Source: Zophobihabitans entericus
GTDB lineage: Bacteria > Pseudomonadota > Gammaproteobacteria > Enterobacterales > Orbaceae
NCBI RefSeq assembly: GCF_011745665.1
Contig: NZ_CP050253.1
Coordinates: 2,083,418 to 2,147,417 of the forward strand
Length of the DNA: 64,000 nucleotides
Reading direction: 5' to 3'
Shown: positions 1 to 10,891 of the stretch, one piece after another
Position numbering within the stretch: the stretch's first letter is position 1
Layout of the letters: every line of letters begins with the position of its first letter
Made by a program: the position numbers and the translations under genes
Notes under the pieces: generated by a model
Told to the model about the DNA's origin: nothing
The model's input: only the letters and a program-made list of their open reading frames with translations
Databases searched by the model: none

Positions 1-1
1 G

Positions 2-175
2 GCCAATTCCTTAGTGACTCATAAACTGCCTTATGAAGAAGGCTGCTTAATTATGGGGCAACCGGCCAGGATTGTACGTAAATTAACAGCTGAAGAAATA
101 GCCCATATTCAGGAAAATGCAGACCACTATAAAGAGAATGGCAAACGATATCAAAAACAGCTGATTGCTTGTTAA
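2..175 (+). CDS. Gamma-carbonic-anhydrase-like hexapeptide protein, C-terminal part
   Basis: This is the last 57 codons of a gene that begins before the window. The tail contains MGQPARIVRKLTAEEIAHI, which is the typical end of YrdA/CaiE-type gamma carbonic anhydrase homologues. These are trimeric left-handed beta-helix proteins; many are not proven carbonic anhydrases. The metal-binding histidines lie upstream and cannot be checked here. The stop TAA is followed by about 70 bp before ftsK. The family call rests on this tail alone. Confidence 0.6.
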   Translation, partial: ANSLVTHKLPYEEGCLIMGQPARIVRKLTAEEIAHIQENADHYKENGKRYQKQLIAC

Positions 176-242
176 TAACATAGCAAAGTATGGTAAACTA
201 TATCCATAGTAAGTCAGGGAATTCGATATAGTCAGGTGCTTT

Positions 243-3131
243 TTGAAAAAGTCAGAAACAACAAAAAATAATACAGCTAAATTTAGTAATCGCCAGTTAA
301 TGATTGAAGTTATTCTTCTGTTAATTGGCATTTCTGCGATCTATCTTTTTATCTCCTTAATTTCATTTGATCCGGCTGACCCAAGTTGGTCACAAACCGC
401 CTTGCATGAACCTATTCGCAACTGGGGCGGTGCCGCAGGTGCTTATTTATCAGATATCTTTCTGCAATTCTTTGGCTTTGCAGCTTATTGTGTACCGTTT
501 TTGGTATTGCTGATTTGTTGTCAGTTAGGCTTTTATATTTATCGTCATTATAATCAACCGATCAATTTCTTTAGTGGTTCTTTACGTGTTATTGGGTTAC
601 TGGCTTTTATTTTTAGTCTGACCGGATTTTTAGCCTTAAACGTGAATGACTGGGAGCAGTATCAATCCGGGGGGATTTTAGGTTCTCTGATTGCCGGTGA
701 AACTTTCCCGATGTTTGGCCATTTAGGTTCTACACTGTTATTCATTGCTTTACTGCTAGTTAGCGTGACTTTGCTGACCAGTCTTTCATGGTTATTTATT
801 CTGGAAATCATCGGGACTGTTGTCGTCTTTATTGGTACGCCTATTCTGGCTTTATTTAATCTTCTGTTCCGTAAAAAAGAGAAACCACTATCACGTAAAG
901 AACGTGAGTTTGACGATTTAGGAGCGGAAGAAAATACTCAGGAAGATGAGTCAGGTGGTCAGCTGGAGCTGGTCGAACAGGAATTACCGATCGTCGAAGC
1001 TGATAAAGAACCTGTTATGACTGATATTTCGGAAGAAACTGAACATAATCTTCGAATGGAGCAGGAATTAACCAATGAAGTACTGAATAATGCACCTCAG
1101 GAAAATGAGACTCACTTGTCAGTTGAAGATCGTGATGATGATTATGTGATTGATAATAGCTTTCCTCCTGTTTATTCAGAAGTTCCGCATAATGCTACTG
1201 AGTTGCAGTCACCAAACTTTGGGATAAATCCTGATTACTATTCACCACTCACTCAAGATAGTGATGAAACAGAAGTGGTTGAAGATAAAGATGATGAAGA
1301 TTCAATGATTGCTCCGGTTGGGACTTATGGTCATTTAGTTGAAGATGAGCCGATCATTGCACCAACACCAGAATCAAGAGTTCAGCATTTTTCTCCTGAT
1401 GACGAGACAGAAGAACCGGTAGTTTCTGAGTCATATATTTCCGAGCATTCATCAACATACGGTACTAAGAACTCGTTAACATCTGAAGATTTTGATGATT
1501 TTAACGATGAAGATGAGGATGACGACGACAATATGGTTCATGAGCAGGAGATTGTTCGTGCTCCTGTTACCAAAGATAACATTCACGAGAGCCTGATTCA
1601 TCCGTTATTAATGAAAAATGATAAGCCGGCAGCCAAACCAACAACGCCATTGCCGTCGCTGAATTTATTAACTTCCCCGCCTGTGCAGCAAGAGAAGATT
1701 GATCACGAAGCGTTAAAAGCCACAGCAGCACTTATCGAGAAAAGTCTGGCGGACTTTAGAGTTAAAGCACGTGTGGTTGATTATTTACCGGGTCCGGTGA
1801 TTACCCGTTTTGAAATTGAACTGGCGCCGGGTGTTAAAGCGTCCCGTATTTCAACTCTTGATCGTGACCTAGCACGTTCTCTATCGATGCCTTCTGTGCG
1901 TGTCGTAGAAGTTATTCCGGGTAAACCTTACGTTGGTATTGAACTACCAAATAAAAATCGTCAGACAGTTTATTTTAGAGAAGTGTTGGATAGCCCACAA
2001 TTTAGGGAGGCGAAATCGCCACTGACTGTCGTGCTGGGGAAAGATATTTCCGGTCAGTCAGTTGTTGCTGATTTAGCTAAAATGCCTCACTTATTGGTTG
2101 CTGGTACGACAGGTTCTGGTAAATCTGTGGGCGTGAACGCCATGATTTTAAGTGTGCTGTATAAATCTAAACCAGAAGACGTCCGTTTTATCATGATAGA
2201 CCCGAAAATGCTTGAATTATCAGTGTATGAGGGTATTCCTCATCTGTTAACAGAAGTCGTAACTGACATGAAAGACGCCGCTAATGCGCTTAACTGGTGC
2301 GTGAATGAGATGGAGCGTCGTTACCGTTTAATGTCAGTACTTGGTGTACGTAATATTGCTGGGTATAACGAAAAGATTGCAATGGCTGAAGAGATGGGCA
2401 GACCAATTCCTGATCCTCTCTGGAAACCAACAGATAGCATGGATATTGAAATGCCGGTGCTGGAGAAATTACCATACATCATCGTTATGGTGGATGAGTT
2501 TGCAGATCTGATCATGGCTGTGGGTAAAAAAGTGGAAGAGCTGATTGCTCGTCTGGCACAAAAAGCCCGTGCTGCAGGGATTCACTTAGTGCTTGCGACT
2601 CAGCGTCCGTCTGTTGATGTTATTACTGGTTTAATTAAAGCCAATATTCCAACCCGAATCGCTTTTACAGTATCAAGTAAAATCGACTCACGAACGATTT
2701 TAGATCAAATGGGTGCTGAATCACTGCTTGGTATGGGGGATATGTTATATCTGGCTCCAAATAGTTCGATTCCAATTCGTGTGCACGGTGCATTTGTGCG
2801 TGATGAAGAAGTCCATGCAGTAGCACAAGACTGGAAAGCTCGCGGCACACCAAAATATATTGAAAATATCACGGCAAGTTCTGACGATGGTGACAGTGCC
2901 GGTGGATTTGATAATATGGAAGAAGAGTTAGATCCATTATTTGATCAGGTTGTGGCTTTTGTCGTGGATAAACGTAGAGCTTCAATTTCAAGTGTTCAAA
3001 GACAGTTTAGAATTGGCTATAACCGAGCTGCACGTATTGTTGAGCAAATGGAAATGCAAGGCATCGTCAGTGCGCCAAACCATAGCGGTAACCGGGAAGT
3101 GCTGGCTCCGCCATCTCATGGTGATTATTAA
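243..3131 (+). CDS. ftsK: DNA translocase FtsK
   Basis: FtsK couples septum assembly to chromosome dimer resolution by pumping DNA toward dif. The protein has 962 residues, shorter than the roughly 1330 of E. coli. Membrane segments lie near residues 22-42, 73-100, 113-133 and 162-205. An acidic linker spans about 215-560. The motor domain has Walker A GTTGSGKS at 621-628 and Walker B ending in D751-E752. A winged-helix gamma domain (about 895-955), which reads KOPS sites, closes the protein. The start is TTG; it leaves the usual short cytoplasmic N-terminus before the first membrane helix, and AGGTG lies just upstream. lolA and rarA follow as in E. coli. Confidence 0.96.
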   Translation: MKKSETTKNNTAKFSNRQLMIEVILLLIGISAIYLFISLISFDPADPSWSQTALHEPIRNWGGAAGAYLSDIFLQFFGFAAYCVPFLVLLICCQLGFYIYRHYNQPINFFSGSLRVIGLLAFIFSLTGFLALNVNDWEQYQSGGILGSLIAGETFPMFGHLGSTLLFIALLLVSVTLLTSLSWLFILEIIGTVVVFIGTPILALFNLLFRKKEKPLSRKEREFDDLGAEENTQEDESGGQLELVEQELPIVEADKEPVMTDISEETEHNLRMEQELTNEVLNNAPQENETHLSVEDRDDDYVIDNSFPPVYSEVPHNATELQSPNFGINPDYYSPLTQDSDETEVVEDKDDEDSMIAPVGTYGHLVEDEPIIAPTPESRVQHFSPDDETEEPVVSESYISEHSSTYGTKNSLTSEDFDDFNDEDEDDDDNMVHEQEIVRAPVTKDNIHESLIHPLLMKNDKPAAKPTTPLPSLNLLTSPPVQQEKIDHEALKATAALIEKSLADFRVKARVVDYLPGPVITRFEIELAPGVKASRISTLDRDLARSLSMPSVRVVEVIPGKPYVGIELPNKNRQTVYFREVLDSPQFREAKSPLTVVLGKDISGQSVVADLAKMPHLLVAGTTGSGKSVGVNAMILSVLYKSKPEDVRFIMIDPKMLELSVYEGIPHLLTEVVTDMKDAANALNWCVNEMERRYRLMSVLGVRNIAGYNEKIAMAEEMGRPIPDPLWKPTDSMDIEMPVLEKLPYIIVMVDEFADLIMAVGKKVEELIARLAQKARAAGIHLVLATQRPSVDVITGLIKANIPTRIAFTVSSKIDSRTILDQMGAESLLGMGDMLYLAPNSSIPIRVHGAFVRDEEVHAVAQDWKARGTPKYIENITASSDDGDSAGGFDNMEEELDPLFDQVVAFVVDKRRASISSVQRQFRIGYNRAARIVEQMEMQGIVSAPNHSGNREVLAPPSHGDY

Positions 3132-3155
3132 TATTTGCAATATTCAGGAGAGAAT

Positions 3156-3758
3156 ATGAAAAAATTAGGATTGATTTTATGTGCATTAGTGCTATTTAGT
3201 AGCTCAGCCTGGGCTGATGCCAAAGATACATTACAACAACGTCTGGCTAAAATGGATGGTTTTTATGCACAGTTTAAGCAGACGGTCAAAACAGCAGATA
3301 ATCAGCTAGTACAGGAAGGTAAAGGCGAGATCTGGTTAACCCGTCCTTACTATTTTAATTGGCTGATGACGGAGCCGGATGAGACAGAAATCATTTCAGA
3401 TGGTGAAACAGTTTGGGTTTATACACCAATGGTTGAGCAGGTCACTGCAACATGGTTTAAAGATATTGTTGATAACCGTTTTCTTTTATTATTAACCGAT
3501 AATGAAAGTCAGGTTTGGAATAATTATCAGGTTAATCGTCGACAAGATCAGTTTGATTTAATTCCAACGGATGATTCAAGTCAACGTTTTGTAATCACAA
3601 TTTTACCAACAGGTATGATTTCTAATTTCACCATCGTGGAAGAAGATGGTCAGAATAGTTTTTATGACCTGTCTCACCAAAAAATGGGGGCGGTAGATGC
3701 GAAAAAATTCCAATTTACTGTTCCGGCTAATGTAACGCTTGACGATCAAAGACAATAG
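3156..3758 (+). CDS. lolA: Outer-membrane lipoprotein carrier LolA
   Basis: LolA is the periplasmic chaperone that takes lipoproteins from the LolCDE transporter and hands them to LolB at the outer membrane. The 200-residue product begins with a clear signal peptide (MKKLGLILCALVLFSSSAWA, cleavage before DAKD). It carries the family core, including the KGEIWLTRPYYFNW segment and the DGETVWVYTP strand. The ATG at 3156 is preceded by CAGGAGAG at good spacing. An earlier TTG in the same frame would put extra residues before the signal peptide and was not used. The gene lies 24 bp after ftsK and 11 bp before rarA, so the three probably share transcripts. Confidence 0.95.
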   Translation: MKKLGLILCALVLFSSSAWADAKDTLQQRLAKMDGFYAQFKQTVKTADNQLVQEGKGEIWLTRPYYFNWLMTEPDETEIISDGETVWVYTPMVEQVTATWFKDIVDNRFLLLLTDNESQVWNNYQVNRRQDQFDLIPTDDSSQRFVITILPTGMISNFTIVEEDGQNSFYDLSHQKMGAVDAKKFQFTVPANVTLDDQRQ

Positions 3759-3769
3759 AAGGTTAAAAC

Positions 3770-5107
3770 ATGGCCAGCCTGACATTTGATTTTTCCAATA
3801 ATGATTTTAAACCGTTGGCTGCCAGAATGCGCCCGCGTACGTTAAAAGAGTATATTGGACAAAAGCATCTGTTAGGAGAGAACAAGCCTTTACCTAAAGC
3901 AATTGAAGGTGGTCATCTCCACTCTATGATTTTATGGGGACCACCGGGGACAGGTAAAACCACACTGGCTGAAATTATCGCGCATCATGCTGATGCTAAA
4001 GTAGAGCGTTTGTCTGCCGTGACATCTGGTATTAAAGATATTCGTGAAGCGGTCGAAAGAGCTAAAATCAATCAGCAGGCAGGGCAAAGAACGATTTTGT
4101 TTGTTGATGAAGTTCATCGCTTTAATAAAAGCCAGCAGGATGCATTTTTACCTTTTGTTGAAGATGGTACCGTGACATTTATTGGTGCTACAACGGAAAA
4201 TCCCTCTTTTGAATTAAATTCGGCACTGTTGTCCAGAGCGCGTATCTATTTACTTAAATCTTTGACTAATCAGGATATTGAAGAGATTATTCAACAAGCG
4301 ATTGAAGATCCTGATAGAGGTTATGGTAAACGTCATCTTAAGCTACTCACTGAAACTAAAAAGCAACTGGCTGAATTTGCTAATGGTGATGGGCGTAGGT
4401 CATTAAACTTACTTGAAGCGTTAGTTGATATGGCAGGGGATACTGATACATTAACACCAGAACTACTGAAAGAAGTGGTTGGTGAGCGTAGTGCACGCTT
4501 TGATAATAAAGGCGATCGCTATTATGATTTAATCTCTGCTGTGCATAAATCAATTCGTGGTTCAGCTGCTGATGCTGCGCTATATTGGTATGCTCGAATT
4601 ATCTCTGCCGGTGGTGATCCTTTATACGTGGCAAGACGTTTACTGGCAATTGCATCTGAAGATGTGGGGAATGCTGACCCAAGAGCTATGCAAGTGGCAC
4701 TTGCTGCGTGGGATTGTTTTACCCGGGTAGGGCCGGCTGAAGGTGAAAGAGCTATAGCACAGGCGATTGTTTATCTTGCCTATGCACCAAAGAGTAATGC
4801 AGTTTACTTAGCTTTTAAACAAGCGATGTCTGATGCTCAGCAACTACCTGATTATGACGTACCTGAACATCTGCGTAATGCGCCGACAAGTCTAATGAAA
4901 GATTTAGGTTTTGGGGCTGAGTATCGCTATGCACATGATGAAGTTAATGCTTATGCGGCAGGTGAAAGTTACTTTCCTCCGGAGATGGCTGATAAAGAGT
5001 ATTACGAGCCAACTTCGCGTGGAGCAGAAAAGCAATATTCAGAAAAGAAAGCTTGGCTTTTAGAACTGGATAAATCTAGTCCAAATAAACGTTATAAGAA
5101 AAAATAG
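3770..5107 (+). CDS. rarA: Replication-associated recombination protein RarA (MgsA), AAA+ ATPase
   Basis: RarA is the bacterial homologue of yeast Mgs1 and human WRNIP1. It acts at stalled replication forks and is related to clamp-loader ATPases. The 445-residue protein has Walker A GPPGTGKT at 57-64, Walker B with D113-E114 in [10 protein letters not shown], and the sensor stretch [18 protein letters not shown]. The C-terminal tetramerisation domain follows ([23 protein letters not shown]). Length and domain order are normal for the family. It is the last gene of the ftsK-lolA-rarA run and is followed at once by a strong terminator. Confidence 0.95.
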   Translation: MASLTFDFSNNDFKPLAARMRPRTLKEYIGQKHLLGENKPLPKAIEGGHLHSMILWGPPGTGKTTLAEIIAHHADAKVERLSAVTSGIKDIREAVERAKINQQAGQRTILFVDEVHRFNKSQQDAFLPFVEDGTVTFIGATTENPSFELNSALLSRARIYLLKSLTNQDIEEIIQQAIEDPDRGYGKRHLKLLTETKKQLAEFANGDGRRSLNLLEALVDMAGDTDTLTPELLKEVVGERSARFDNKGDRYYDLISAVHKSIRGSAADAALYWYARIISAGGDPLYVARRLLAIASEDVGNADPRAMQVALAAWDCFTRVGPAEGERAIAQAIVYLAYAPKSNAVYLAFKQAMSDAQQLPDYDVPEHLRNAPTSLMKDLGFGAEYRYAHDEVNAYAAGESYFPPEMADKEYYEPTSRGAEKQYSEKKAWLLELDKSSPNKRYKKK

Positions 5108-5125
5108 ACTGATATTTATGTATAA

Positions 5126-5154
5126 GAAAAAACGCGCCAGATGGCGCGTTTTTC
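5126..5154 (+). terminator. Rho-independent terminator after rarA
   Basis: The inverted repeat AACGCGCC-AGAT-GGCGCGTT is flanked by A-runs on the left and TTTT on the right, 20 bp past the rarA stop. The flanking A-run means it could also work on the minus strand. Confidence 0.88.
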
Positions 5155-5155
5155 G

Positions 5156-5302
5156 TTAATTGATAATGTTAGTTTCAATTGACGGGAAGTGCTGTTTTAG
5201 CGCTTCAATAAAAGATTATGGAATAATTTGAGCATCCACTGATTGTTTATTTCTTTTTATCATTCTATTTATATCCTGAATGTATTGTCTTATTTTTTCC
5301 AT
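5156..5302 (-). pseudogene. Possible decayed short reading frame with one internal stop
   Basis: On the minus strand an ATG at 5302 opens a frame of 28 codons. A TAA then interrupts it, and 19 more codons run in the same frame to a second TAA. The second part reads SFIEALKQHFPSIETNIIN, which looks like a normal soluble protein C-terminus. No family was recognised, and an AT-rich spacer can yield such frames by chance. The remaining part of this 346-bp gap, up to serS, shows only an AT-rich promoter region. Confidence 0.2.
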
Positions 5303-5377
5303 GATAGATTTGTATTTTTTATTACTTTAATCTGGACAAAAATTGCTGAGAAAATCGTCCAAAATACGTATTTACAG

Positions 5378-5405
5378 TTTTACTTATTGCTATATAGCGT
5401 ATAAT
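5378..5405 (+). promoter_or_regulatory. Candidate serS promoter
   Basis: A consensus -10 TATAAT lies at 5400-5405, about 50 bp before the serS ATG. The -35 candidate TTTTAC, 16 bp upstream, is weak. No T-box or other aminoacylation-sensing leader is visible in front of serS. Confidence 0.4.
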
Positions 5406-5444
5406 GATGAAATATCTTTTATTCGAATTTATAACAAAAAATAG

Positions 5445-6746
<1,302 letters not shown>

Positions 6747-6783
6747 TATTATTTGTCACTGAAGTAGTTTATTTAATGTAAAT

Positions 6784-6816
6784 AGCGCTAATAGTTAATT
6801 AGCGCTTTATTTTTAT
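6784..6816 (+). terminator. Rho-independent terminator after serS
   Basis: The stem AGCGCTAAT / ATTAGCGCT with a 5-nt loop is followed by TTTATTTTTAT. It lies between serS and rarD. Confidence 0.85.
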
Positions 6817-6834
6817 ACAATTCAGGTTAGTCAA

Positions 6835-7758
6835 ATGTCTAATGTGGTAAAAGGTGTTGTCCTTTCAATTTTAGCTTCATGTTTATTCGGGCTTTTATAC
6901 TATTATCCGGTAGTATTAAGACCGCTTACGACGGTTGAAATCTTTTGCTGGCGTTTACTGATGTCATTACCTGCTATTGCTTTGTTAATTACTGTTGAAA
7001 GACGCTGGTCTGCGGTTGTTGAACTGTTTATGCGGGTTAAACAAAAACCAGTGTTCTTTCTGGCTTTAGTACTCAATGCTGCGATGCTTTCTGTACAGAT
7101 GATTCTGTTTATCTGGGCACCTTTGAATGGTCGGGCACTATCTACTTCTCTTGGTTATTTCATTTTACCTTTAGTCATGGTGGTCTGTGGGCGCTTTATT
7201 TATAAAGAGCGTTTTAGCTTTTTCCAAAAAATTGCTATTGGACTAGCTGTTATTGGTGTGGCGCTGGAGATTTATATCACTAATGCATTCTCATGGGAGA
7301 CAGCAACAGCTGCCATTGGTTATCCTATTTATTTTATCTTCAGACGTGAGATGAAAATTGATGGTATTGCCGGAGTGTTTAGTGACTTCCTGTTTATTAC
7401 CATTGGTTGTTTAATCTACATGTTAACTCAGTATGAAATGAGTAAAATTATCGCTGATTTTATGCAGTTTTCTTTCTATATTCCAATGCTTGGTATTATT
7501 ACCGCAATTGCCTTTGCTGCGTATTTTACCTCTTGTAAATTACTACCTTTAGGCTTATTTGGTTTACTTGGCTATGTTGAGCCGGTATTACTGGCCATTG
7601 TGTCTGTGCTGTTCCTGAACGAGACTATCTCCAGTGAGCATATCTTCTCTTATGGATTAATCTGGTTAGCTGTTTGTGTACTTGTATTGGAAGGCACCAT
7701 TTATACTATTTTAAGTATCAAAAGAAAGCGTATAAATAATATCCGCAATAAAGTTTAA
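6835..7758 (+). CDS. rarD: EamA-family membrane transporter RarD
   Basis: This is a 307-residue, very hydrophobic inner-membrane protein with about ten membrane segments in two EamA repeats. The N-terminus (MSNVVKGVVLSILASCLFGLLYYY) and the CWRLLMSLP segment are typical of RarD. That family was named for chloramphenicol sensitivity in E. coli and its substrate is uncertain. The gene stands alone between the serS terminator and a minus-strand pseudogene whose stop codon overlaps its own. Membership of the drug/metabolite transporter superfamily is firm; the specific RarD assignment is probable. Confidence 0.85.
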   Translation: MSNVVKGVVLSILASCLFGLLYYYPVVLRPLTTVEIFCWRLLMSLPAIALLITVERRWSAVVELFMRVKQKPVFFLALVLNAAMLSVQMILFIWAPLNGRALSTSLGYFILPLVMVVCGRFIYKERFSFFQKIAIGLAVIGVALEIYITNAFSWETATAAIGYPIYFIFRREMKIDGIAGVFSDFLFITIGCLIYMLTQYEMSKIIADFMQFSFYIPMLGIITAIAFAAYFTSCKLLPLGLFGLLGYVEPVLLAIVSVLFLNETISSEHIFSYGLIWLAVCVLVLEGTIYTILSIKRKRINNIRNKV

Positions 7759-8091
7759 TTACTGGTCAGATATGGGGCGTACATCATTATAGCGTGATTT
7801 TCAGTAACTAAATTTTCTGTTACTGATGAGTTTCGGCTATCTGTTATGCGTTGCCAGATACGATTATGGCGAGTATATCCAACCCAGAGCTGCCGTTTTA
7901 CCTGATGCTCAGTGTCAAAAACTTCAAAAATACTGTTTTGAACATGATCAGAGAGTAATTCACCATGCAGGTACTTATCATCTAACCATAAATGCAGTTG
8001 ATAGGTTTGATCGGGTGCGATTAATCAATTGTAGATCCACATAATTATATGCCAGTGTAGCGCCACAGCCAAAAGGATTAGATAGTCTCTT
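7755..8091 (-). pseudogene. VanW-family protein, truncated and frameshifted remnant
   Basis: Read on the minus strand, two frames together give a C-terminal VanW-family domain. The first reads NPFGCGATLAYNYVDLQLINRT. After a one-base shift the second reads TYQLHLWLDDKYLHGELLSD and continues through VGYTRHNRIW and VTENHAIMMYAPYL to a TAA at 7757. The shift falls in a run of three G (plus strand 8013-8015); removing one base restores a single frame. Upstream of about 8091 the frame meets a stop and the N-terminal part is gone. VanW-family proteins have no firmly established biochemical role; some sit in vancomycin-resistance clusters. The gene cannot make an intact protein here. This explains the 390-bp gap after rarD. 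Confidence 0.8.
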
Positions 8092-8150
8092 TTGAATAAA
8101 TAATCACGATATAATATAAGTTAAATAAAATCAAAAAGTTATATTTTTCA

Positions 8151-8900
8151 TTAATACATCACTTTATGACCATAACTCTCAATAATACCTTTCACACGTT
8201 CGAGTGTCTCTTTTGACGGAGCTTCTACACCTTCCAGCATGTATTTTTCACCCATTGTTGTCCACTTGTGTTCACCAAGCTTGTGGTAAGGTAAAAGTTC
8301 TACTTTTTCAATGTTGGTCATACCTTTAATGAATCGACCTAAACGATGAGCAGAATCATCATCATCTGTCCAGCCAGGAACAACAACATAGCGAACCCAG
8401 GTACGTTTATTAATTTTAGCCAGATATTCAGCAAAATCTAAAACACGTTTATTCGGCACACCAACCAGATTTTGGTGAATGCTATCGTTGAGTTGCTTTA
8501 AATCTAGCATGACTAAATCAGTCACTTCCATCAGGTCTTCAATAGTTTGATCAATAGCACGGGCATAACCGTTAGTATCAAGACAAGTATGAATTCCTTC
8601 TTTATGGCAGGCTCTGAACCATTCAGTGACAAATTCCGCTTGCAGAATTGCTTCACCACCAGAAGCGGTAACCCCACCAGTTGGCATAATAAAGTTCTTA
8701 TAAGTGACGATCTCTTTCATTAAATCATCAACAGTGACTTCACGGCCACCTTTTAAGTCCCACGTATCACGGTTATGGCAATATAAGCAGCGCATAAGAC
8801 AGCCTTGAAAGAAGACGATAAAACGGATTCCTGGCCCATCGACGGTACCAAATGATTCAAAGGAGTGAATACGTCCTTTGATCGGTTGTTCTGATGACAT
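8151..8900 (-). CDS. pflA: Pyruvate formate-lyase activating enzyme (radical SAM)
   Basis: PflA uses a [4Fe-4S] cluster and S-adenosylmethionine to put the glycyl radical on PflB under anaerobic conditions. The 249-residue protein carries the radical-SAM triad C34-x3-C38-x2-C41 (CLMRCLYC), the N-terminal [13 protein letters not shown] and the SAM-binding [10 protein letters not shown]. Length matches E. coli PflA (246). It lies on the same strand as pflB and focA, but about 2 kb downstream of pflB with an opposite-strand gene between. It therefore needs its own promoter in 8901-9050 or long read-through. Confidence 0.96.
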   Translation of the reverse strand: MSSEQPIKGRIHSFESFGTVDGPGIRFIVFFQGCLMRCLYCHNRDTWDLKGGREVTVDDLMKEIVTYKNFIMPTGGVTASGGEAILQAEFVTEWFRACHKEGIHTCLDTNGYARAIDQTIEDLMEVTDLVMLDLKQLNDSIHQNLVGVPNKRVLDFAEYLAKINKRTWVRYVVVPGWTDDDDSAHRLGRFIKGMTNIEKVELLPYHKLGEHKWTTMGEKYMLEGVEAPSKETLERVKGIIESYGHKVMY

Positions 8901-9424
8901 TTAATTATGCTCCAACATTATTTATAACTGTTATTTTAGCGCGAAACGATAGGTTTTACATCTATTGAATTCATTAGTCATTTTAATTGTAAGTACTGAT
9001 AAGTTCATTGTGTTTGAAAAATAATCTAATAAAACATATGGCTGGATAAAATTTTAAACTGATTAATTCAATTTTGTCTTTATTCATCAGAATGGTTATT
9101 AAGAAAATTTATATAAAAACAGCAACTAAAAATAGCTTAAAACGATCAATTTAATTATAATTAATAGGTTTTATTTAATTAAAATGAAGGAATTGATCGG
9201 TTATATGAATTTTATTTTATACGGAAAAGTGGTTATCCTTAGTCAAATTTTATTTAGTGATCAAATAGGCTATTTAGTATGAATGATACAGATTATTTAT
9301 CCGGGGAGTGCGTTTGATTAAGAGCACTATAATTAATTCAAAAACAAAAATTAATATTATTTTTAAATATAAATCGCAATATAAAAAACAATAAATAGAA
9401 AATAGATGGGAAGGGAAGAATAAA
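8901..9424. other. 524-bp AT-rich divergent spacer between pflA and a secreted-protein gene
   Basis: No reading frame, RNA gene or clear palindrome was recognised here. The spacer must hold the pflA promoter (minus) and the promoter of the gene at 9425 (plus). TATAAAT near 8925 on the minus strand could be a pflA -10. No FNR site close to consensus was found. Confidence 0.4.
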
Positions 9425-10714
9425 ATGAAGTTGATTTCTAAATTAAAATCTGGTGTGGGCAATGTCGTTTATGTGTCTTTATTTTTTCTAGCTTTCACAG
9501 AACCCTCTTATGCATTATTGTCAGCATCAAGTATTAATGTTATCCATGGTACAAAGCCACAGCTTACTAATGAAAGTACGATAGCATCCAATTTGAGTTT
9601 TACCCTTTCTTCTACAACTTATAAATTAAGTAATAACACTTATACTAGTTCAGTGCTTTTTGCGGCAACGAGCAAATTAAGTGATTTTAAAATTAATGCT
9701 TTGACTGGCAGTGATTTTTCTATGACTGATAACTATTTTGATAGTGAAGGTGACATTATTCTCAGTAATGCTCAGTTTACAGGGAAAACACCAACATATC
9801 GTTGGCTGGATAGAAATGGTGCGGTTATTCCAACTAGCTCGTACTCACAAACGATTGGAGGATGTTCAACAACTTTAAAAGCTCCGTTAACCCTTGAAAT
9901 AACTGCATCTGTAAGTGTTAATTCTTCTTATGGCATTCCAACTGGAAGTGACCCGGTTATTATTAAACAAAGTTACAAAATTCAAAGTCCGGCCCAAATT
10001 TGTTATTTAAGACCAAATAGTCTGGATTGGGTTGGCTCTGACTGGAATACAGGTAGCACAACTCCAGATAAAGTGACCAGGGGCGGTGGATTTAATAGTG
10101 CAACTTTTAGTCAGAATAATGGATTTTTTATCTCCTCGAAGTTTCCAACAACGGGCTTTATTGGTGCACAATTTAAGCTAACAATGGATAGAGTTTCGCA
10201 GACAGATTATACCTATACTATGAGAACAAATAGTACGGCTATTTCAGTTGATACGAATGGGCTTGTTACATTCAAGAGTAAACCAAGTGGTGCGGTCACA
10301 ATACGAGCTCAGGATAAAACATTGGCCAGTCGTTATATTGACTACTCATTTACCATCGCTAATTGGGTAGTTCCAAAACCTACAAAAGGTACCTATGCTC
10401 AAATATCTGGGGCTTGTGGAAGTACTGCTAATATTCCATCTCCATCCGTTTTAACTAATTCTCCACAAAGAACCTTACCGGCCAATATTACTCCTAATTA
10501 TTACTCTCGGGATGTAGGAACAGTGTTCTCTGAGTGGGGACAAACGATAAAGCAGAAATATACAGGCTCTGACTGGCATTCTGACTGGAGTAATATGCCA
10601 TATTTTTTACCTAATACACACAGTTCAGGATTGCGCTATTCTGTTTCATCTTTAAGCGGGCCTGTTATGGCCGTTGGTTCTGCTGATTTAGGATATATGG
10701 TATGTAAAGGATAG
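9425..10714 (+). CDS. Secreted Ig-like / lectin-like domain protein (adhesin-related)
   Basis: This 429-residue protein starts with a signal peptide ending about SYA-LLS (residue 30). A Ser/Thr-rich body follows. Residues about 225-310 (FPTTGFIGAQFKL to SYSFTIANW-type ending) resemble the bacterial Ig-like module of intimin/invasin-type adhesins and of Salmonella ZirS/ZirU-like proteins. The last 90 residues, with VGTVFSEWGQ and a closing LGYMVCKG, resemble the C-type-lectin-like cap found after such modules. Cysteines are few and fit disulfides. There is no beta-barrel, LysM or sorting motif, so how it would be exported or anchored is unknown. The ATG is preceded by GGAAGGGAAG. It splits pflB from pflA and runs against them. 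The domain call is from memory of the families. Confidence 0.5.
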   Translation: MKLISKLKSGVGNVVYVSLFFLAFTEPSYALLSASSINVIHGTKPQLTNESTIASNLSFTLSSTTYKLSNNTYTSSVLFAATSKLSDFKINALTGSDFSMTDNYFDSEGDIILSNAQFTGKTPTYRWLDRNGAVIPTSSYSQTIGGCSTTLKAPLTLEITASVSVNSSYGIPTGSDPVIIKQSYKIQSPAQICYLRPNSLDWVGSDWNTGSTTPDKVTRGGGFNSATFSQNNGFFISSKFPTTGFIGAQFKLTMDRVSQTDYTYTMRTNSTAISVDTNGLVTFKSKPSGAVTIRAQDKTLASRYIDYSFTIANWVVPKPTKGTYAQISGACGSTANIPSPSVLTNSPQRTLPANITPNYYSRDVGTVFSEWGQTIKQKYTGSDWHSDWSNMPYFLPNTHSSGLRYSVSSLSGPVMAVGSADLGYMVCKG

Positions 10715-10743
10715 TTTATTTAATACTATTTATTACATTTGAG

Positions 10744-10779
10744 CAGATTCAGTTATTGATTGAATCTGTTTTTTTATAT
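10744..10779 (+). terminator. Rho-independent terminator after the secreted-protein gene
   Basis: The stem CAGATTCA / TGAATCTG with a 9-nt loop is followed by seven T. It lies about 30 bp past the stop codon at 10714. Confidence 0.8.
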
Positions 10780-10842
10780 GAGCATTTAATTATTTGTGTT
10801 TAATGAATGTAGTGATAATAGAGCAAAATTAAGTATATTTGC

Positions 10843-10876
10843 TATAAAAAAGCGCCTCATATGAGGCGCTTTGTAT
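10843..10876 (-). terminator. Rho-independent terminator of pflB
   Basis: The perfect palindrome AGCGCCTCATATGAGGCGCT (10851-10870) is followed on the minus strand by TTTTTTATAG. It lies just after the pflB stop and faces the terminator of the convergent gene, so transcription from both sides stops in this gap. Confidence 0.85.
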
Positions 10877-10891
10877 TTTAGCTGAATCAAA

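Noticed and set aside
7826-8044. 72-codon plus-strand frame after rarD
   Set aside because: It is antisense to the VanW-family remnant, whose two frames give a recognisable domain.
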